A DNA stretch of 64,000 bases from Pseudooceanicola sp. HF7. Lineage in GTDB: Bacteria; Pseudomonadota; Alphaproteobacteria; Rhodobacterales; Rhodobacteraceae. The stretch is taken from positions 1 through 64,000 of the forward strand of contig NZ_JAATOW010000003.1 of assembly GCF_011806405.1 (NCBI RefSeq), read 5' to 3'. Below are positions 9,104-18,173 of this stretch, piece after piece. A model generated the notes under the pieces. The model was given only the letters and a program-made list of their open reading frames with translations, ran no database searches and had not been told where the DNA came from. Numbering within the stretch: position 1 is the first letter of the stretch; every line of letters starts with the position of its first letter. A program made the position numbers and the translations under genes.

Positions 9104-9498
9104 GTAGATCTTCCCTACAGATGATGTGGTTTAAAGTGCGGTACGTAATATCTTTTTGATTTTTTTTGATGTTTTTAATATATAACAATTGGTTGTGAGA
9201 TATTTTACTCCCCCTTCGTCTCCGCCATAAATCCCTGACACATAGGTGATTTCCTGGCTGACACATCTGAGAGGATGGTCATTTGGGAACACGCGCGGTT
9301 GCCGGTCGGTCCTTCTCACGTGAGATGGTCGGCCTTTCGGCGCTGCGCACTGAATAGGCTCGCGTCTTTCAGATGCCCTTGGGCCTCAGTTTCATGTCTT
9401 CGTACATCCTGCGATTTTTCACTCTTCTGTCGACAGGGGCGTTGCGATTCGGGTTTTGACGATCAGCTGTCGGGCGGTCGAGATCCGCATTTGCCATA
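9104..9498. other. non-coding, AT-rich junction DNA
   Basis: About 400 bases without a supportable gene. The part around 9140-9200 is strikingly AT-rich (runs of T, ATATATAACAATT), unlike the rest of the window, and fits an insertion or deletion scar next to the IS remnants. Confidence 0.5.
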
Positions 9499-9524
9499 GG
9501 CCGCCGCGCAGGAGCGCGGCGGCC
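9499..9524 (-). terminator. perfect 11-bp hairpin downstream of the M24 peptidase gene
   Basis: GGCCGCCGCGC and GCGCGGCGGCC pair perfectly around the tetraloop AGGA. It lies about 95 bases beyond the peptidase stop in the minus direction. It lacks a T-run, but is the best candidate 3' end for the minus-strand regulator/SBP/peptidase operon. Confidence 0.6.
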
Positions 9525-9617
9525 TTGGTGGAGGTTTATCGGCGTCAGACACGAGTGGGCGAGGGGGCACGCGCTGTTTCCTGCAATTGTGCAGGGTCGG
9601 TGGCGTGCCCAGGGGGC

Positions 9618-10712
9618 TCAGACCCGTGGCATTTCCGAGAAGATCTCGGGGCCGTCCTCGCGCAGGATGACGATCTCTTCCAGGCGCAGGCCGAACTTGC
9701 CCTCAAGGTAAATGCCTGGCTCGATAGAGAAGACATTGCCCTTGGCCAGGGGCGTCTCGGAGGTGCCGGTGATGTAGGGCGGTTCGTGGATGTCTATGCC
9801 CAGGCCGTGGCCGGTGCGGTGCAGGAAGCGGTCGCCGTAGCCGCCTTCGGTGATGACATCGCGCGCGGCGGCATCCACGGCGCTGGCGGGGGCGCCGGGT
9901 TTCGCGGCGGCAAGGGCGGCCTGCACGGCGGCTTCGACCAGGTCGCGGACCTTCAGGAACTCAGGGTCGGGATCGGGGCCGAACCAGCGGCAGCGGGTCA
10001 TGTCCGAGGGATAGCCGTCCAGCACGCAGCCGGTGTCGATCAGCACGGCCATGTTGTCGCCCAGGGCGGTGATGCCGGGGTGGTGGTGCGGGAAGGCGCC
10101 GTTGGCGCCGAAGCAGACAGAGCAGAAGGCCGCGGTGGCGCCATTGGCTTTGTAATGCGCCTCGATCAGCTCGACCACCTGGGCCTCTGTCATGCCCGGC
10201 TTCAGGGCGGCGAAGGCGGCTTCGACGGCAGCATCGTTGAGCAGATGCGCGGCCTTGATGCGGGCGGCTTCGCCCTCGTCCTTCATGGTACGCAGCAGGC
10301 CGACGGTATCGTCCGTGAAGCGGCGGCGCGGGCTGTCCAGGCTGTCGAGCAGCAGCAGGGCGAAATCGGCGCGCATGGTCTCGTCGATGACAACCGAGAG
10401 GCCGGGACGGCGGGCGTTGCTGGCATCAAGCAGGGCGTCCAGCGCGGCGCGGGGACCCGTGTCATCGACCCAGGTGAAGAGCGGAAGGGAGGTGACCTCT
10501 TTCGCCATGGCAGCGTTGAGCGAGGGCATCAGGAAGCCGGCGTGATCGGCGCTGACCAGTAGCATCACGGGGCGTTCGTCGCCATGCGGGTTGAGCCCGG
10601 TCAGCCAGGCCATGTGGCTGGAGGGGCCCAGCACCACCAGGTCGGTTTCGGTTTCCGCCATCCGGGCGCGCAGCCGCGAGAGGCGCTCTTCGGCCTGCAT
10701 CAGATAGGACAT
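9618..10712 (-). CDS. M24-family metallopeptidase (Xaa-Pro peptidase/creatinase-like)
   Basis: A 364-residue cytoplasmic protein with an N-terminal creatinase-type domain (about 1-135) and a C-terminal pita-bread domain. The five metal ligands of M24 are in place: D226 and D237 (LIDTGC, PSDMTR), H302 (HRTGHGLG), E331 (SIEPG) and one of E345/E346 (LRLEE). It therefore should be an active dinuclear-metal peptidase removing residues next to proline, or a relative acting on a related amide. It follows the Dpp-type binding protein on the same strand, so it probably trims the imported oligopeptides or peptide-like compounds. Confidence 0.88.
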   Translation of the reverse strand: MSYLMQAEERLSRLRARMAETETDLVVLGPSSHMAWLTGLNPHGDERPVMLLVSADHAGFLMPSLNAAMAKEVTSLPLFTWVDDTGPRAALDALLDASNARRPGLSVVIDETMRADFALLLLDSLDSPRRRFTDDTVGLLRTMKDEGEAARIKAAHLLNDAAVEAAFAALKPGMTEAQVVELIEAHYKANGATAAFCSVCFGANGAFPHHHPGITALGDNMAVLIDTGCVLDGYPSDMTRCRWFGPDPDPEFLKVRDLVEAAVQAALAAAKPGAPASAVDAAARDVITEGGYGDRFLHRTGHGLGIDIHEPPYITGTSETPLAKGNVFSIEPGIYLEGKFGLRLEEIVILREDGPEIFSEMPRV

Positions 10713-10782
10713 TCTTTACTCCTGAAACGAAACGGGCCGCCGGCGAACCAGCGACCCTGTGATCTTGCGGGCGGTCGAAGGA

Positions 10783-12372
10783 TTACTCCTTCTCGACCAG
10801 CCGGTAGTAGACGAAGTCGGAGGTCGCGCCGTTGACGTAGCCCGAGACATCCGCGCCCATGGCGACCTCGTAGGAGGCCTGGAACATGATCACGATCGGA
10901 GAATCCTCCTGCACCTTGGCCTGCAGGTCACGGTACATGTCCAGACGCTTGTCGGGATCGGCTTCCGACAGGGCGGCCATGGTCTCTTCGTTGATCTCGT
11001 CCGGCACGGCCCAGGCGTTCCGCCAGGTGGTGGTGGCCTGGTAGTTTTCGTCCGAGTTGTCCGCGTTGTAGGCGAAGGCCTTCGCGTTGGAATGCGGGTC
11101 CATGAAGTCCGGGCCCCAGTACAGCAGCATCGCCTGGTGGGTCCGCTCACGGTACTTGGTGATCACCTGGGCACCGGTGCCGGGCAGGATTTCGAACTCG
11201 ATGCCCGCGTCGGCGAAGCTGGCCTGCAGCGATTGCGCCATGTCGGTGAAGGGGGCGGAGTTGATCACGTCCAGCGTCACTTCGATGGGGGTCTCGATGC
11301 CGGCGTCGGCCAGGATCTGCTTGGCCTTCTCCGGATCATAGGTGAAGGGCGTCTCGTCGTAGGAGCCGGGGAAACCCTTCGGCCAGAAGGCCTGGTGGAC
11401 CTCCATCTGGCCCTTGATGATCGTGTCGGTCATGCCGGTGTAGTCGACCAGGTAGCGCGCGGCTTCCCAGACGGCGGGATCGGTCAGGCTTTCGGTCTTC
11501 TGGTTGAAGGACAGGAAGTGGACGGCGGCCTGCGGGAAGGTCTCCACCTTGATGTCCTCGCTGGAGAGCGAGGCGATCTGGTCGGGGGTCAGGTTGCGGG
11601 CCATGTCGATGTCGCCCTGTTCCAGCAGCAGCTGCTGGGTGGCGGCTTCGGCCACGTGGCGGATGATCACCTGGGACATCTCGGGCGCGCCCTTGAAGTA
11701 GTCCTCGTTGGCGGCCATGCGCACCATCTGACCGGGGGTGTAGGCGGTCAGCTCGAAGGGACCGGAGCCTGCCGAGTTGGCGTTCAGCCAGGCATTGCCC
11801 ATGTCGCCGTCTTCCTCGTGCTCCATCACCAGCGCCTTGTCGACGATGGAGGCGGGGCGCGCGGCCAGCACGTTCAGCACGAAGGCGGGGGAGAAGTCGC
11901 CCTCGTATTTCACCGTGACGACATTGCCGTCGGCGGTGACCATGTCGTCCACGTTCTCCGGGGTCCAGCCAAGCTGGGCGAGGATGAAGGCGGGCGTCAG
12001 GTTCAGCTTGATCACGCGGGTCAGCGAGAACAGCACGTCCTCGGCCGTCACCGGGTTGCCGGAGTTGAAGACCGCATCGTCACGCAGGGTGAAGGTGATG
12101 GTCTTGGCCTCGGCGTCGACCTCCCAGTCGGTCGCGATGCCGGGGGCCAGGACGGTGGGATCTTCCGCATCGTACTGGACCAGGCGGTCGTAGAGGTTGG
12201 TCACGAGCTCACCAGAGGTGAATTCATAGGCCTGCGCCGGGTCGATCGCGACGATGTCGTCGATATTCTGGGCGATGACCAAGACGCCGTCGGGCGTGTC
12301 GGCCAGGGCTGCGGTGCCCGCCAGGGGCAGCGCGAGCGCCGAGGCTAACAGCGCGGATTTCAGCTTGTTCAT
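10783..12372 (-). CDS. peptide/nickel-type ABC transporter, periplasmic binding protein (family 5)
   Basis: A 529-residue SBP_bac_5 protein. It has a Sec signal peptide (MNKLKS followed by ALLASALALPLAGTAALA, cleavage near residue 24), then a mature start of the DGVLVIAQNIDDIVAIDPAQ type and the family motif TFTLRDDAVFNSG near residue 100. It delivers peptides or similar ligands to the permease encoded divergently at 13146-16718. It stands between the XRE-cupin regulator and the M24 peptidase on the minus strand, so the importer is split over two divergent units. Confidence 0.9.
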   Translation of the reverse strand: MNKLKSALLASALALPLAGTAALADTPDGVLVIAQNIDDIVAIDPAQAYEFTSGELVTNLYDRLVQYDAEDPTVLAPGIATDWEVDAEAKTITFTLRDDAVFNSGNPVTAEDVLFSLTRVIKLNLTPAFILAQLGWTPENVDDMVTADGNVVTVKYEGDFSPAFVLNVLAARPASIVDKALVMEHEEDGDMGNAWLNANSAGSGPFELTAYTPGQMVRMAANEDYFKGAPEMSQVIIRHVAEAATQQLLLEQGDIDMARNLTPDQIASLSSEDIKVETFPQAAVHFLSFNQKTESLTDPAVWEAARYLVDYTGMTDTIIKGQMEVHQAFWPKGFPGSYDETPFTYDPEKAKQILADAGIETPIEVTLDVINSAPFTDMAQSLQASFADAGIEFEILPGTGAQVITKYRERTHQAMLLYWGPDFMDPHSNAKAFAYNADNSDENYQATTTWRNAWAVPDEINEETMAALSEADPDKRLDMYRDLQAKVQEDSPIVIMFQASYEVAMGADVSGYVNGATSDFVYYRLVEKE

Positions 12373-12415
12373 GTGGCTCTCCTTGTTGGGGTTGAGTGGA
12401 GCGGGACGGCGTTGA

Positions 12416-13027
12416 TCAGCTCTCCAGCTGCGCCATCTCCGGTAGTTTCATCCCGCCCTTGCGGTTCAGCACGGCCAGGGTTCCCGTCCAGAGGATCCGG
12501 ACGGGCTTGTCGGTGGGATTGGTCCAGGAATGGGCGCGCAACCCGCTGTAATGCAGGCTGTCACCGGCCTTCATCCGGATGACCTGGCCGTCGAGGGTCT
12601 GCTCTATCTCGCCGTCCAGGATAAAGATGATCTCTTCGCCCTCGTGGCTGACCACCTCTGACACATAGCCCGCAGGCACATGCAGGATGTAGCTGGACAG
12701 TTCGGCGCCTGGGAAATCGGTGGCCAGGTTCTCATACCCGATGGAGGAGCCGTTCAGCGAGAACTGGGGCCGCGTTTCGGCGCGCGTCAGGCTGTCGGTT
12801 GGGCGGGGGGCGGCGATGAAATATTCCAGCGTCACATCCAGCGCCGCGGCGATCTGCGCCAGCGTCCCCAGCGAGGGCGTGGCGTTGTCGCGTTCTACCT
12901 GGCTGAGATAGCCGACAGAGACACCCGCCTTGTCGCACAATGCCTGAAGAGTCAGCCCAAGCTGCTTTCGGCGCTTGCGAATAAGCGGTCCGAGCTGCGG
13001 CTCAGCTTTCTGCTTCTCCCGTGCCAT
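12416..13027 (-). CDS. XRE-family regulator with C-terminal cupin domain
   Basis: A 203-residue regulator: N-terminal helix-turn-helix (about residues 10-65: IRKRRKQLGLTLQALCDKAG, VSVGYLSQVERDNATPS) and a C-terminal cupin barrel (about 110-185: HEGEEIIFILDGEIEQT, GDSLHYSG). The start at 13027 is preferred over 13048 because GGAGGA sits 7 bases upstream of it. The family includes PuuR-like regulators that sense amines or amino-acid derivatives through the cupin. It probably binds the inverted repeat at 13058-13098 and so controls both itself with the SBP and peptidase, and the divergent permease genes. Confidence 0.88.
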   Translation of the reverse strand: MAREKQKAEPQLGPLIRKRRKQLGLTLQALCDKAGVSVGYLSQVERDNATPSLGTLAQIAAALDVTLEYFIAAPRPTDSLTRAETRPQFSLNGSSIGYENLATDFPGAELSSYILHVPAGYVSEVVSHEGEEIIFILDGEIEQTLDGQVIRMKAGDSLHYSGLRAHSWTNPTDKPVRILWTGTLAVLNRKGGMKLPEMAQLES

Positions 13028-13057
13028 GGCACGTTCCTCCGAGATCATTTCCGTTAC

Positions 13058-13098
13058 GGTACAAAAAATTTTTTACTATGGCAAAAATTTTTTGTAAC
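13058..13098. promoter_or_regulatory. AT-rich inverted-repeat operator between XRE-cupin regulator and Dpp-type operon
   Basis: The arm at 13058-13073 (GGTACAAAAAATTTTT) matches the reverse complement of the arm at 13083-13098 (GTTACAAAAAATTTTT) at 15 of 16 positions, with a 9-base spacer. Each arm itself contains a nearly palindromic A6T5-6 core, so there are two adjacent dyad sites, a classic arrangement for two XRE dimers. The stretch stands out in GC-rich DNA and lies in a divergent promoter region. Confidence 0.75.
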
Positions 13099-13145
13099 AC
13101 TGGGGGCGAGAATTCACTCGACCGATGCCAAAGGAGGCGGACACC

Positions 13146-14189
13146 TTGGCGACAGAAGCATCAATGGCCGTCAGGGCGGGACGCGGTGCGCGGGGGATCG
13201 GCGGCTTCGTCGTCGTCACTGCGCTGACCTTCCTGGGCCTGCTGGCAATCACCTTCTTCATCGGGCGCGTGGTGCCCATCGACCCCGTGCTTTCGGTGGT
13301 CGGGGACCGCGCGACGCAAGCGCAATACGACGCGGCGCGCGTCGCCATGGGGCTGGACCGGCCGATGGTCGTGCAGTTCTTCGACTACGTCTGGTCGGTG
13401 ATGCAGGGCGACCTGGGGCGCTCGATCTCGACCAACCGGCCTGTTGCGGACGACCTGCTGCGGGTCTTCCCGGCGACGCTGGAGATGGCCACCCTGGGTA
13501 TCCTCATCGGCGTGGTGCTGGGCGTGCCCGCCGGGGTCTGGGCCGCCACGCGGCGCGGCGAATGGGTGGACCAGGTGATGCGCGTCTTCGCGCTGCTGGG
13601 CTATTCGGTGCCTGCCTTCTGGCTGGGCCTTGTAGGGCTGGCGATCTTCTATGCCGGTCTGGGCTGGGTCGCGGGGCCGGGGCGGCTGGACATCTTCTAT
13701 GAGGGCCTGGTGCCCGCGCGCACCAATGTCATGCTGATCGATGCCGCGTTGGCGGGCGATTGGAGTGTCTTCTGGAACGCGCTGTCGCACCTGGTGCTGC
13801 CGGCCTCGATCCTGGGCTTCTTCTCCCTGGCCTTCATCGCCCGGATGACCCGCAGCTTCATGCTGGACCAGCTAGGGCAGGAGTTCATCACCACCGCCCG
13901 CGTCAAGGGCGTGCCCGAGTGGCGGGTGATCTGGGTGCATGGCTTCAAGCCGATCCGCGTGCCGCTGATCACCGTCATCGGCCTGTCCTACGCCGCGCTG
14001 CTGGAGGGGTCCGTGATGATCGAGACCGTCTTCAGCTGGCCCGGTATCGGCAATTACCTGACCACGGCGCTGCTGAATGCCGACATGAACGCCGTTCTGG
14101 GCGCCACGCTGGTCATTGGCTCTGTCTTCATCCTGATCAACAAGATCTCGGACGTGCTCTACCGCGTCCTCGACCCGAGGAGCAAATGA
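13146..14189 (+). CDS. peptide/nickel-type ABC transporter permease (DppB-like)
   Basis: A 347-residue membrane permease. I place the start at TTG 13146 because AAAGGAGG lies 8 bases upstream. An ATG at 13125 overlaps that Shine-Dalgarno sequence and would add 7 residues, and ATG 13164 is also possible. The protein has the DppB pattern: an N-terminal TM helix followed by FFIGRVVPIDP, AAMGLDRP-like and QFFDYVWSVMQGDLGRS segments, and an EAA loop around FITTARVKGVPEWRVIW. Its stop overlaps the DppC-like start. Confidence 0.9.
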   Translation: MATEASMAVRAGRGARGIGGFVVVTALTFLGLLAITFFIGRVVPIDPVLSVVGDRATQAQYDAARVAMGLDRPMVVQFFDYVWSVMQGDLGRSISTNRPVADDLLRVFPATLEMATLGILIGVVLGVPAGVWAATRRGEWVDQVMRVFALLGYSVPAFWLGLVGLAIFYAGLGWVAGPGRLDIFYEGLVPARTNVMLIDAALAGDWSVFWNALSHLVLPASILGFFSLAFIARMTRSFMLDQLGQEFITTARVKGVPEWRVIWVHGFKPIRVPLITVIGLSYAALLEGSVMIETVFSWPGIGNYLTTALLNADMNAVLGATLVIGSVFILINKISDVLYRVLDPRSK

Positions 14190-15091
14190 TGAGCACCAGA
14201 GACTGGCTTCTTGACGACAGCCCCGCCACGCTGACCCAGGCCAACCTGGGCCGCGCCTGGCGGATGATGAGCGCGCTGATGCGCAATCCGCTGGCCGTGG
14301 CGGGTCTGCTGATCATCGTGGCTCTGCTGGCCACGGCGCTGTTCGCGCCCTGGATCGCGCCGGAAAGCCCGGTGGGGCAGAACCTGCAGGCGCGCCTGCT
14401 GCCGCCTTCGGCAGAGCATTGGATGGGCACCGACGAGCTGGGCCGCGATATCTTCAGCCGCGTGGTCTACGGCTCTCGCATCACGCTGATGATCGTGGCG
14501 CTGGTCGCCGTGATCTCGGCCCCGCTGGGTCTGATCATCGGCGCGGTTGCGGGCTATTTTGGCGGCTGGGTCGACCGCATCCTGATGGGTCTCACGGATG
14601 TCTTCCTGTCGCTGCCCAAGCTGATCCTGGCGCTGGCTTTCGTCGCCGCCCTGGGACCCGGGATCGAGAACGCGATCATCGCCATCGCCATCACCGCCTG
14701 GCCCGCCTATGCCCGTATCGCACGGGCCGAGACGCTGACCTTCCGCAATGCGGAGTACATCCAGGCGGTGCGGCTGGTGGGCGGTTCCCACACCCGGATC
14801 ATCACCCGGCACGTGCTGCCGCTTTGTACCTCTTCGATGATCGTGCGGGTGACGCTGGACATGGCGGGCATCATCCTGACCGCCGCCGGCCTGGGCTTCC
14901 TTGGCCTTGGCGCGCAGCCGCCGCTGCCGGAATGGGGCGCCATGATCTCGCGCGGGCGGACCTTTATCCTGGACCAGTGGTGGGTCGCCACCATGCCGGG
15001 CTTCGCCATCATCCTGGTCTCGCTGGGCTTCTGCTTCCTGGGCGACGGGCTGCGCGACGTGCTGGACCCGAAACAGGGGGGCGAGAAATGA
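14186..15091 (+). CDS. peptide/nickel-type ABC transporter permease (DppC-like)
   Basis: A 301-residue permease starting at 14186 (tandem Met codons) in an ATGA overlap with the DppB-like gene, with GAGGAG upstream. It shows the OppC N-terminal domain (about 20-75) with HWMGTDELGRDIFSRVVYG, a perfect family signature, then five TM helices and the EAA loop AEYIQAVRLVGGSH-like. It pairs with the preceding permease to form the channel. Confidence 0.92.
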   Translation: MMSTRDWLLDDSPATLTQANLGRAWRMMSALMRNPLAVAGLLIIVALLATALFAPWIAPESPVGQNLQARLLPPSAEHWMGTDELGRDIFSRVVYGSRITLMIVALVAVISAPLGLIIGAVAGYFGGWVDRILMGLTDVFLSLPKLILALAFVAALGPGIENAIIAIAITAWPAYARIARAETLTFRNAEYIQAVRLVGGSHTRIITRHVLPLCTSSMIVRVTLDMAGIILTAAGLGFLGLGAQPPLPEWGAMISRGRTFILDQWWVATMPGFAIILVSLGFCFLGDGLRDVLDPKQGGEK

Positions 15092-15930
15092 CCGGCGCAC
15101 CGCTTCTTGAAATCGAGGACCTGCGGGTCAGCTTCGCCACCCCCAAAGGGCCGGTGGAGGTCGTGAAGGGCCTGAACCTGACCCTGGGCCGTGAGGAACG
15201 GCTGGGTATCGTCGGCGAAAGTGGCTCGGGCAAGTCGATGACGGGTCGGTCGATCCTGCGGCTGATCCGTTCGCCGGGCAAGCAGACCGCGAAGACCCTG
15301 CGCTTCGATGGGCTGGACCTGATGGGCCAGAGCAACCGGCAGATGCGCCAGATCCGTGGCGCGCGGATCTCTATGATCATGCAGGATCCGAAGTTCTCTC
15401 TGAACCCCGTCATGACCATCGGCCACCAGATCGCCGAGGCGTTGCAGGTGCATGAAAAACTGCCCCGCCGCGACCTGCAGGCGCGGGTGATCGAGATGCT
15501 GAACTCCGTCCGCATCAACGAGCCCGAGCGGGTGGCGAAGATGTATCCGCACGAGGTTTCGGGCGGCATGGGGCAGAGGGTGATGATCGCCATGATGCTG
15601 ATCCCGCGCCCGCAGCTGCTGATCGCGGATGAGCCGACCTCGGCGCTGGATGTCTCGGTTCAGGCGCAGGTGCTGGACCTGATCGAAGAGCTGGTGACCG
15701 GCAACGGCATGGGCCTGATCCTGATCAGCCACGACCTGAACCTGGTGGCGCGCTACTGCGACCGCATCCTGGTGATGAACGGCGGCGAGGTGGTCGAGGC
15801 CTGCGCGGCCAAGGATCTGCACAAGGCCAGTCATCCCTACACCAAGGGTCTGCTGGCGGCACAGCCGCGCATGCAGGAAACCCGAGACGAGCTGCCGGTC
15901 CTGGACCGCAGCGGAGGAGCAGGCACATGA
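15088..15930 (+). CDS. peptide-type ABC transporter ATPase (DppD-like)
   Basis: A 280-residue ATPase starting in an ATGA overlap at 15088. It carries Walker A GESGSGKSM (a Met where Thr or Ser is usual at the last position, seen in many Opp ATPases), signature VSGGMGQR, Walker B LLIADEPTSALD and the C-terminal oligopeptide-transporter extension (HPYTKGLLAAQP). It provides one of the two ATPase subunits. Confidence 0.9.
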   Translation: MTGAPLLEIEDLRVSFATPKGPVEVVKGLNLTLGREERLGIVGESGSGKSMTGRSILRLIRSPGKQTAKTLRFDGLDLMGQSNRQMRQIRGARISMIMQDPKFSLNPVMTIGHQIAEALQVHEKLPRRDLQARVIEMLNSVRINEPERVAKMYPHEVSGGMGQRVMIAMMLIPRPQLLIADEPTSALDVSVQAQVLDLIEELVTGNGMGLILISHDLNLVARYCDRILVMNGGEVVEACAAKDLHKASHPYTKGLLAAQPRMQETRDELPVLDRSGGAGT

Positions 15931-16718
15931 GCAGCCCCGCGATTTCCCTCAAGGATCTGGATATCTCCTACGGCGACACGAAGGTCGTGCGCGATGTCAC
16001 CTTCGACGTGGCGACGGGCGAAAGCTTTGCCCTGGTCGGCGAAAGCGGTTCGGGCAAGTCGACCGTGCTCAAGGCCATCGCCGGGCTGGCGCCGGACTGG
16101 ACCGGAGAGATCTCCGTGCTGGGCAAGCCGCGCGGCCATGGTACCGACCGGGCGTTCTCCGAGACCTGCCAGATGGTCTTCCAGGATCCCTATGCCTCTT
16201 TGCATCCGCGCAAGACCATCGACACCGTCCTTTCGGAGCCTCTGGCGATCCACGGCATCGGCAAGCGCAGCGAGAAGGTGGTCGAGATGCTGGGCGCCGT
16301 CGGCCTTGACCAGCGCTTTCGCTTCCGCTTTCCGCACCAGCTGTCGGGCGGGCAGCGCCAGCGTGTCGCCATCGCCCGGGCCCTGATGCTGGAGCCCAAG
16401 GTGATGCTGCTGGACGAGCCGACATCGGCGCTGGATGTCTCGGTGCAGGCAGAGATCCTGAACCTGCTGAAGCGGCTGCGCCGTGAACAGGGGCTGACCT
16501 ACCTGATGGTCACCCACAACCTGCCGGTGGTCAGCTTCATGTGCGACCGCATGGCCGTGATGAACAAGGGTCGCATCGTTGAGATCGCCCCCAAGACCGC
16601 GCTCTACGACGGCAGCTTTGCCGATCCCTATACGCGCGACCTCTATGCCGCTTCGGGCGGCAATCCTGATGCCGATCCCGTGGTTGCGGCGGCATCCGAA
16701 AGCAAGGACCCCGCATGA
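15927..16718 (+). CDS. peptide-type ABC transporter ATPase (DppF-like)
   Basis: A 263-residue ATPase with Walker A GESGSGKST, Q-loop MVFQDPYASLHPRKT (the DppF/OppF hallmark), signature LSGGQRQR and Walker B VMLLDEPTSALD. It overlaps the preceding and following genes by 4 bases each, placing the small GAF protein in the same coupled unit. Confidence 0.92.
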   Translation: MSSPAISLKDLDISYGDTKVVRDVTFDVATGESFALVGESGSGKSTVLKAIAGLAPDWTGEISVLGKPRGHGTDRAFSETCQMVFQDPYASLHPRKTIDTVLSEPLAIHGIGKRSEKVVEMLGAVGLDQRFRFRFPHQLSGGQRQRVAIARALMLEPKVMLLDEPTSALDVSVQAEILNLLKRLRREQGLTYLMVTHNLPVVSFMCDRMAVMNKGRIVEIAPKTALYDGSFADPYTRDLYAASGGNPDADPVVAAASESKDPA

Positions 16719-17215
16719 CCGATACCACAAAGACGCTCGCCGATTTCACCACCGCCCTGGCCGCCGCGACAACCGAAGAGGCGGCCTTTGACGCGCTCTG
16801 CGCGCTGACCAAGGCGACAGTGGGCGCCAAGCTGTTCACCGTGATGACCTCGGACACCGATGCCATGGTGGCACGGCGCGCCTATACCGACGATGCGCAA
16901 AACTACCCGACCTCGGGCGAGAAGCCGATCGAGCTGAACCGCTGGTTCGACCAGGTGCTGACCCGGCAGGAGGCCTTCGTGTCGAACACGCTGGCCGATA
17001 TCGACACGGTCTTCCCCGATGCCGAGCTGATCGGCAAGCTGGGCTGCGGCTCTGTGGTGAACCTGCCGCTGATCATCGGCGGCAAGGTCATCGCGACGAT
17101 GAACATCCTGCATGAAGAGGGCTATTACACGCCCGAGCGCGTGGCCCAGATCCACGACATGCTGCGCCTGCCGGCCACGGCGGCCTGTGCCGTGGCGATG
17201 GTGCTGCGCGGCTGA
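16715..17215 (+). CDS. small GAF-domain protein linked to the peptide importer
   Basis: A 166-residue, single-domain soluble protein. A GAF fold is suggested by the pattern LFTVMTSD, RAYTDD, FVSNTLADI, LGCGSVVNLPLIIGGKVIATMNIL and the closing helix PATAACAVAMVL. No enzyme, HTH or signalling domain is attached. It is translationally coupled (ATGA) to the DppF-like gene. A paralogue stands at 52701-53216 beside another ABC importer and an amidohydrolase. I infer a ligand-binding or metabolic accessory role for the imported compound, but no function is established from sequence. Confidence 0.75.
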   Translation: MTDTTKTLADFTTALAAATTEEAAFDALCALTKATVGAKLFTVMTSDTDAMVARRAYTDDAQNYPTSGEKPIELNRWFDQVLTRQEAFVSNTLADIDTVFPDAELIGKLGCGSVVNLPLIIGGKVIATMNILHEEGYYTPERVAQIHDMLRLPATAACAVAMVLRG

Positions 17216-17253
17216 TCAAGGCCGCCATCTGCATGGTCCATAGGTGACGTGAT

Positions 17254-17280
17254 GACGGCTCAGCCCCCCGCTGAGCCGTC
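17254..17280. terminator. bidirectional hairpin between convergent GAF and hydroxylase genes
   Basis: GACGGCTCAG and CTGAGCCGTC pair perfectly around a CCCCCCG loop. The structure overlaps the 3' end of the minus-strand hydroxylase gene (stop at 17260) and lies 38 bases after the GAF gene stop, so it can end transcription from both sides. Confidence 0.65.
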
Positions 17281-18078
17281 GTCATGGAACCGGCTTTCCC
17301 ATTCCTTGTGTTTCTCACTTGCTTCGCGAATGAACGGCGTGAAGATCGCGAGGTTGAGCAGTGCCCAGTTAATAAGGCGAGCGGGAAACCGTGTTGGCTT
17401 GGCAAAATCCACGAAAAGCACCACGCGCGTCTTGTCGGTGTGGTTCCAGGCCTCGTGATCATAGGCATCGTCGAAGATAAGCGCCTTGCCTTCTTTCCAC
17501 TGGCAGACCTGGTCCCGGACCCGGATGGCAAGGTCCTCCGGCCCTGCTTCGGGCACGACCATGCCGACGTGCAGCCTGAGGACACCGTTGTAGGGCCCGC
17601 GATGGGGCGGCAGGTGCTTTCCCGGCTCGAAGATCGAGAAAATCACCGCCCGCACCCCCGGGATCTTGCGCGTGGCCTTCCATGTTTCGGGGCAGGTCGC
17701 GATGTTGCGCGCGGACTTGAGGCCGTAGGCGTAGATGAAGAACGTCTTCCAGTGGCTGTCGGTCGAGATCGCCTTCACCTCAGACGAGATGTCGTGGAAA
17801 TTCGGAAGCTCCGATTGCCGTTGCAGAACCGGGAGCAGCTCGGCCCGGATCGCCGGTGCGGCGGCCTCGAGCTCTTTCACCCAGGGGAAATCGGCGGTGT
17901 CATAGACGGGCGGGTTGCCGTTAACGGCGTAGCGGTAGTTCAATGCCTCTGCCCATTTGATGAGCCTGGTCATCAGGCGCGAGGAGAGAGAGGGGCGCTC
18001 CATCGCGTTGATCCCGTCCGTCTTGAAGGCCTGGCTGGCCTTGGCTTCGGCGGGCGATCCGGCGTTCATGTCTTTCAT
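17260..18078 (-). CDS. aspartyl/asparaginyl beta-hydroxylase-family dioxygenase
   Basis: A 272-residue protein of the Asp_Arg_Hydrox family (Fe(II)/2-oxoglutarate). The core is FSIFEPGKHLPPHRGPYNGVLR, with H159 in HRGPY, and FDDAYDHEAWNHT, with H208. These are the two iron-binding histidines; as in other family members there is no Asp ligand. Members hydroxylate Asp/Asn in proteins, free amino acids or, as in LpxO, lipid A acyl chains. Here it is downstream of a DevBCA-type exporter on the same strand, about 95 bases after the ATPase stop, so it may modify the exported substrate or the envelope. Confidence 0.85.
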   Translation of the reverse strand: MKDMNAGSPAEAKASQAFKTDGINAMERPSLSSRLMTRLIKWAEALNYRYAVNGNPPVYDTADFPWVKELEAAAPAIRAELLPVLQRQSELPNFHDISSEVKAISTDSHWKTFFIYAYGLKSARNIATCPETWKATRKIPGVRAVIFSIFEPGKHLPPHRGPYNGVLRLHVGMVVPEAGPEDLAIRVRDQVCQWKEGKALIFDDAYDHEAWNHTDKTRVVLFVDFAKPTRFPARLINWALLNLAIFTPFIREASEKHKEWESRFHDDGSAGG

Positions 18079-18173
18079 GGTCGTTCTCTTTCATGCGTCG
18101 TCTGGCAGGGTGGCATCCTGGGTCAGCGCCTTGGCGGACCCGGGGAAAGGCCGTTCTTGAGAGGGCAGGGCGG

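Noticed and set aside
10759-12348. 529-codon plus-strand frame mirroring the Dpp-type binding protein
   Set aside because: Same extent as the minus-strand gene, Val/Gly/His-rich; a frame shadow.
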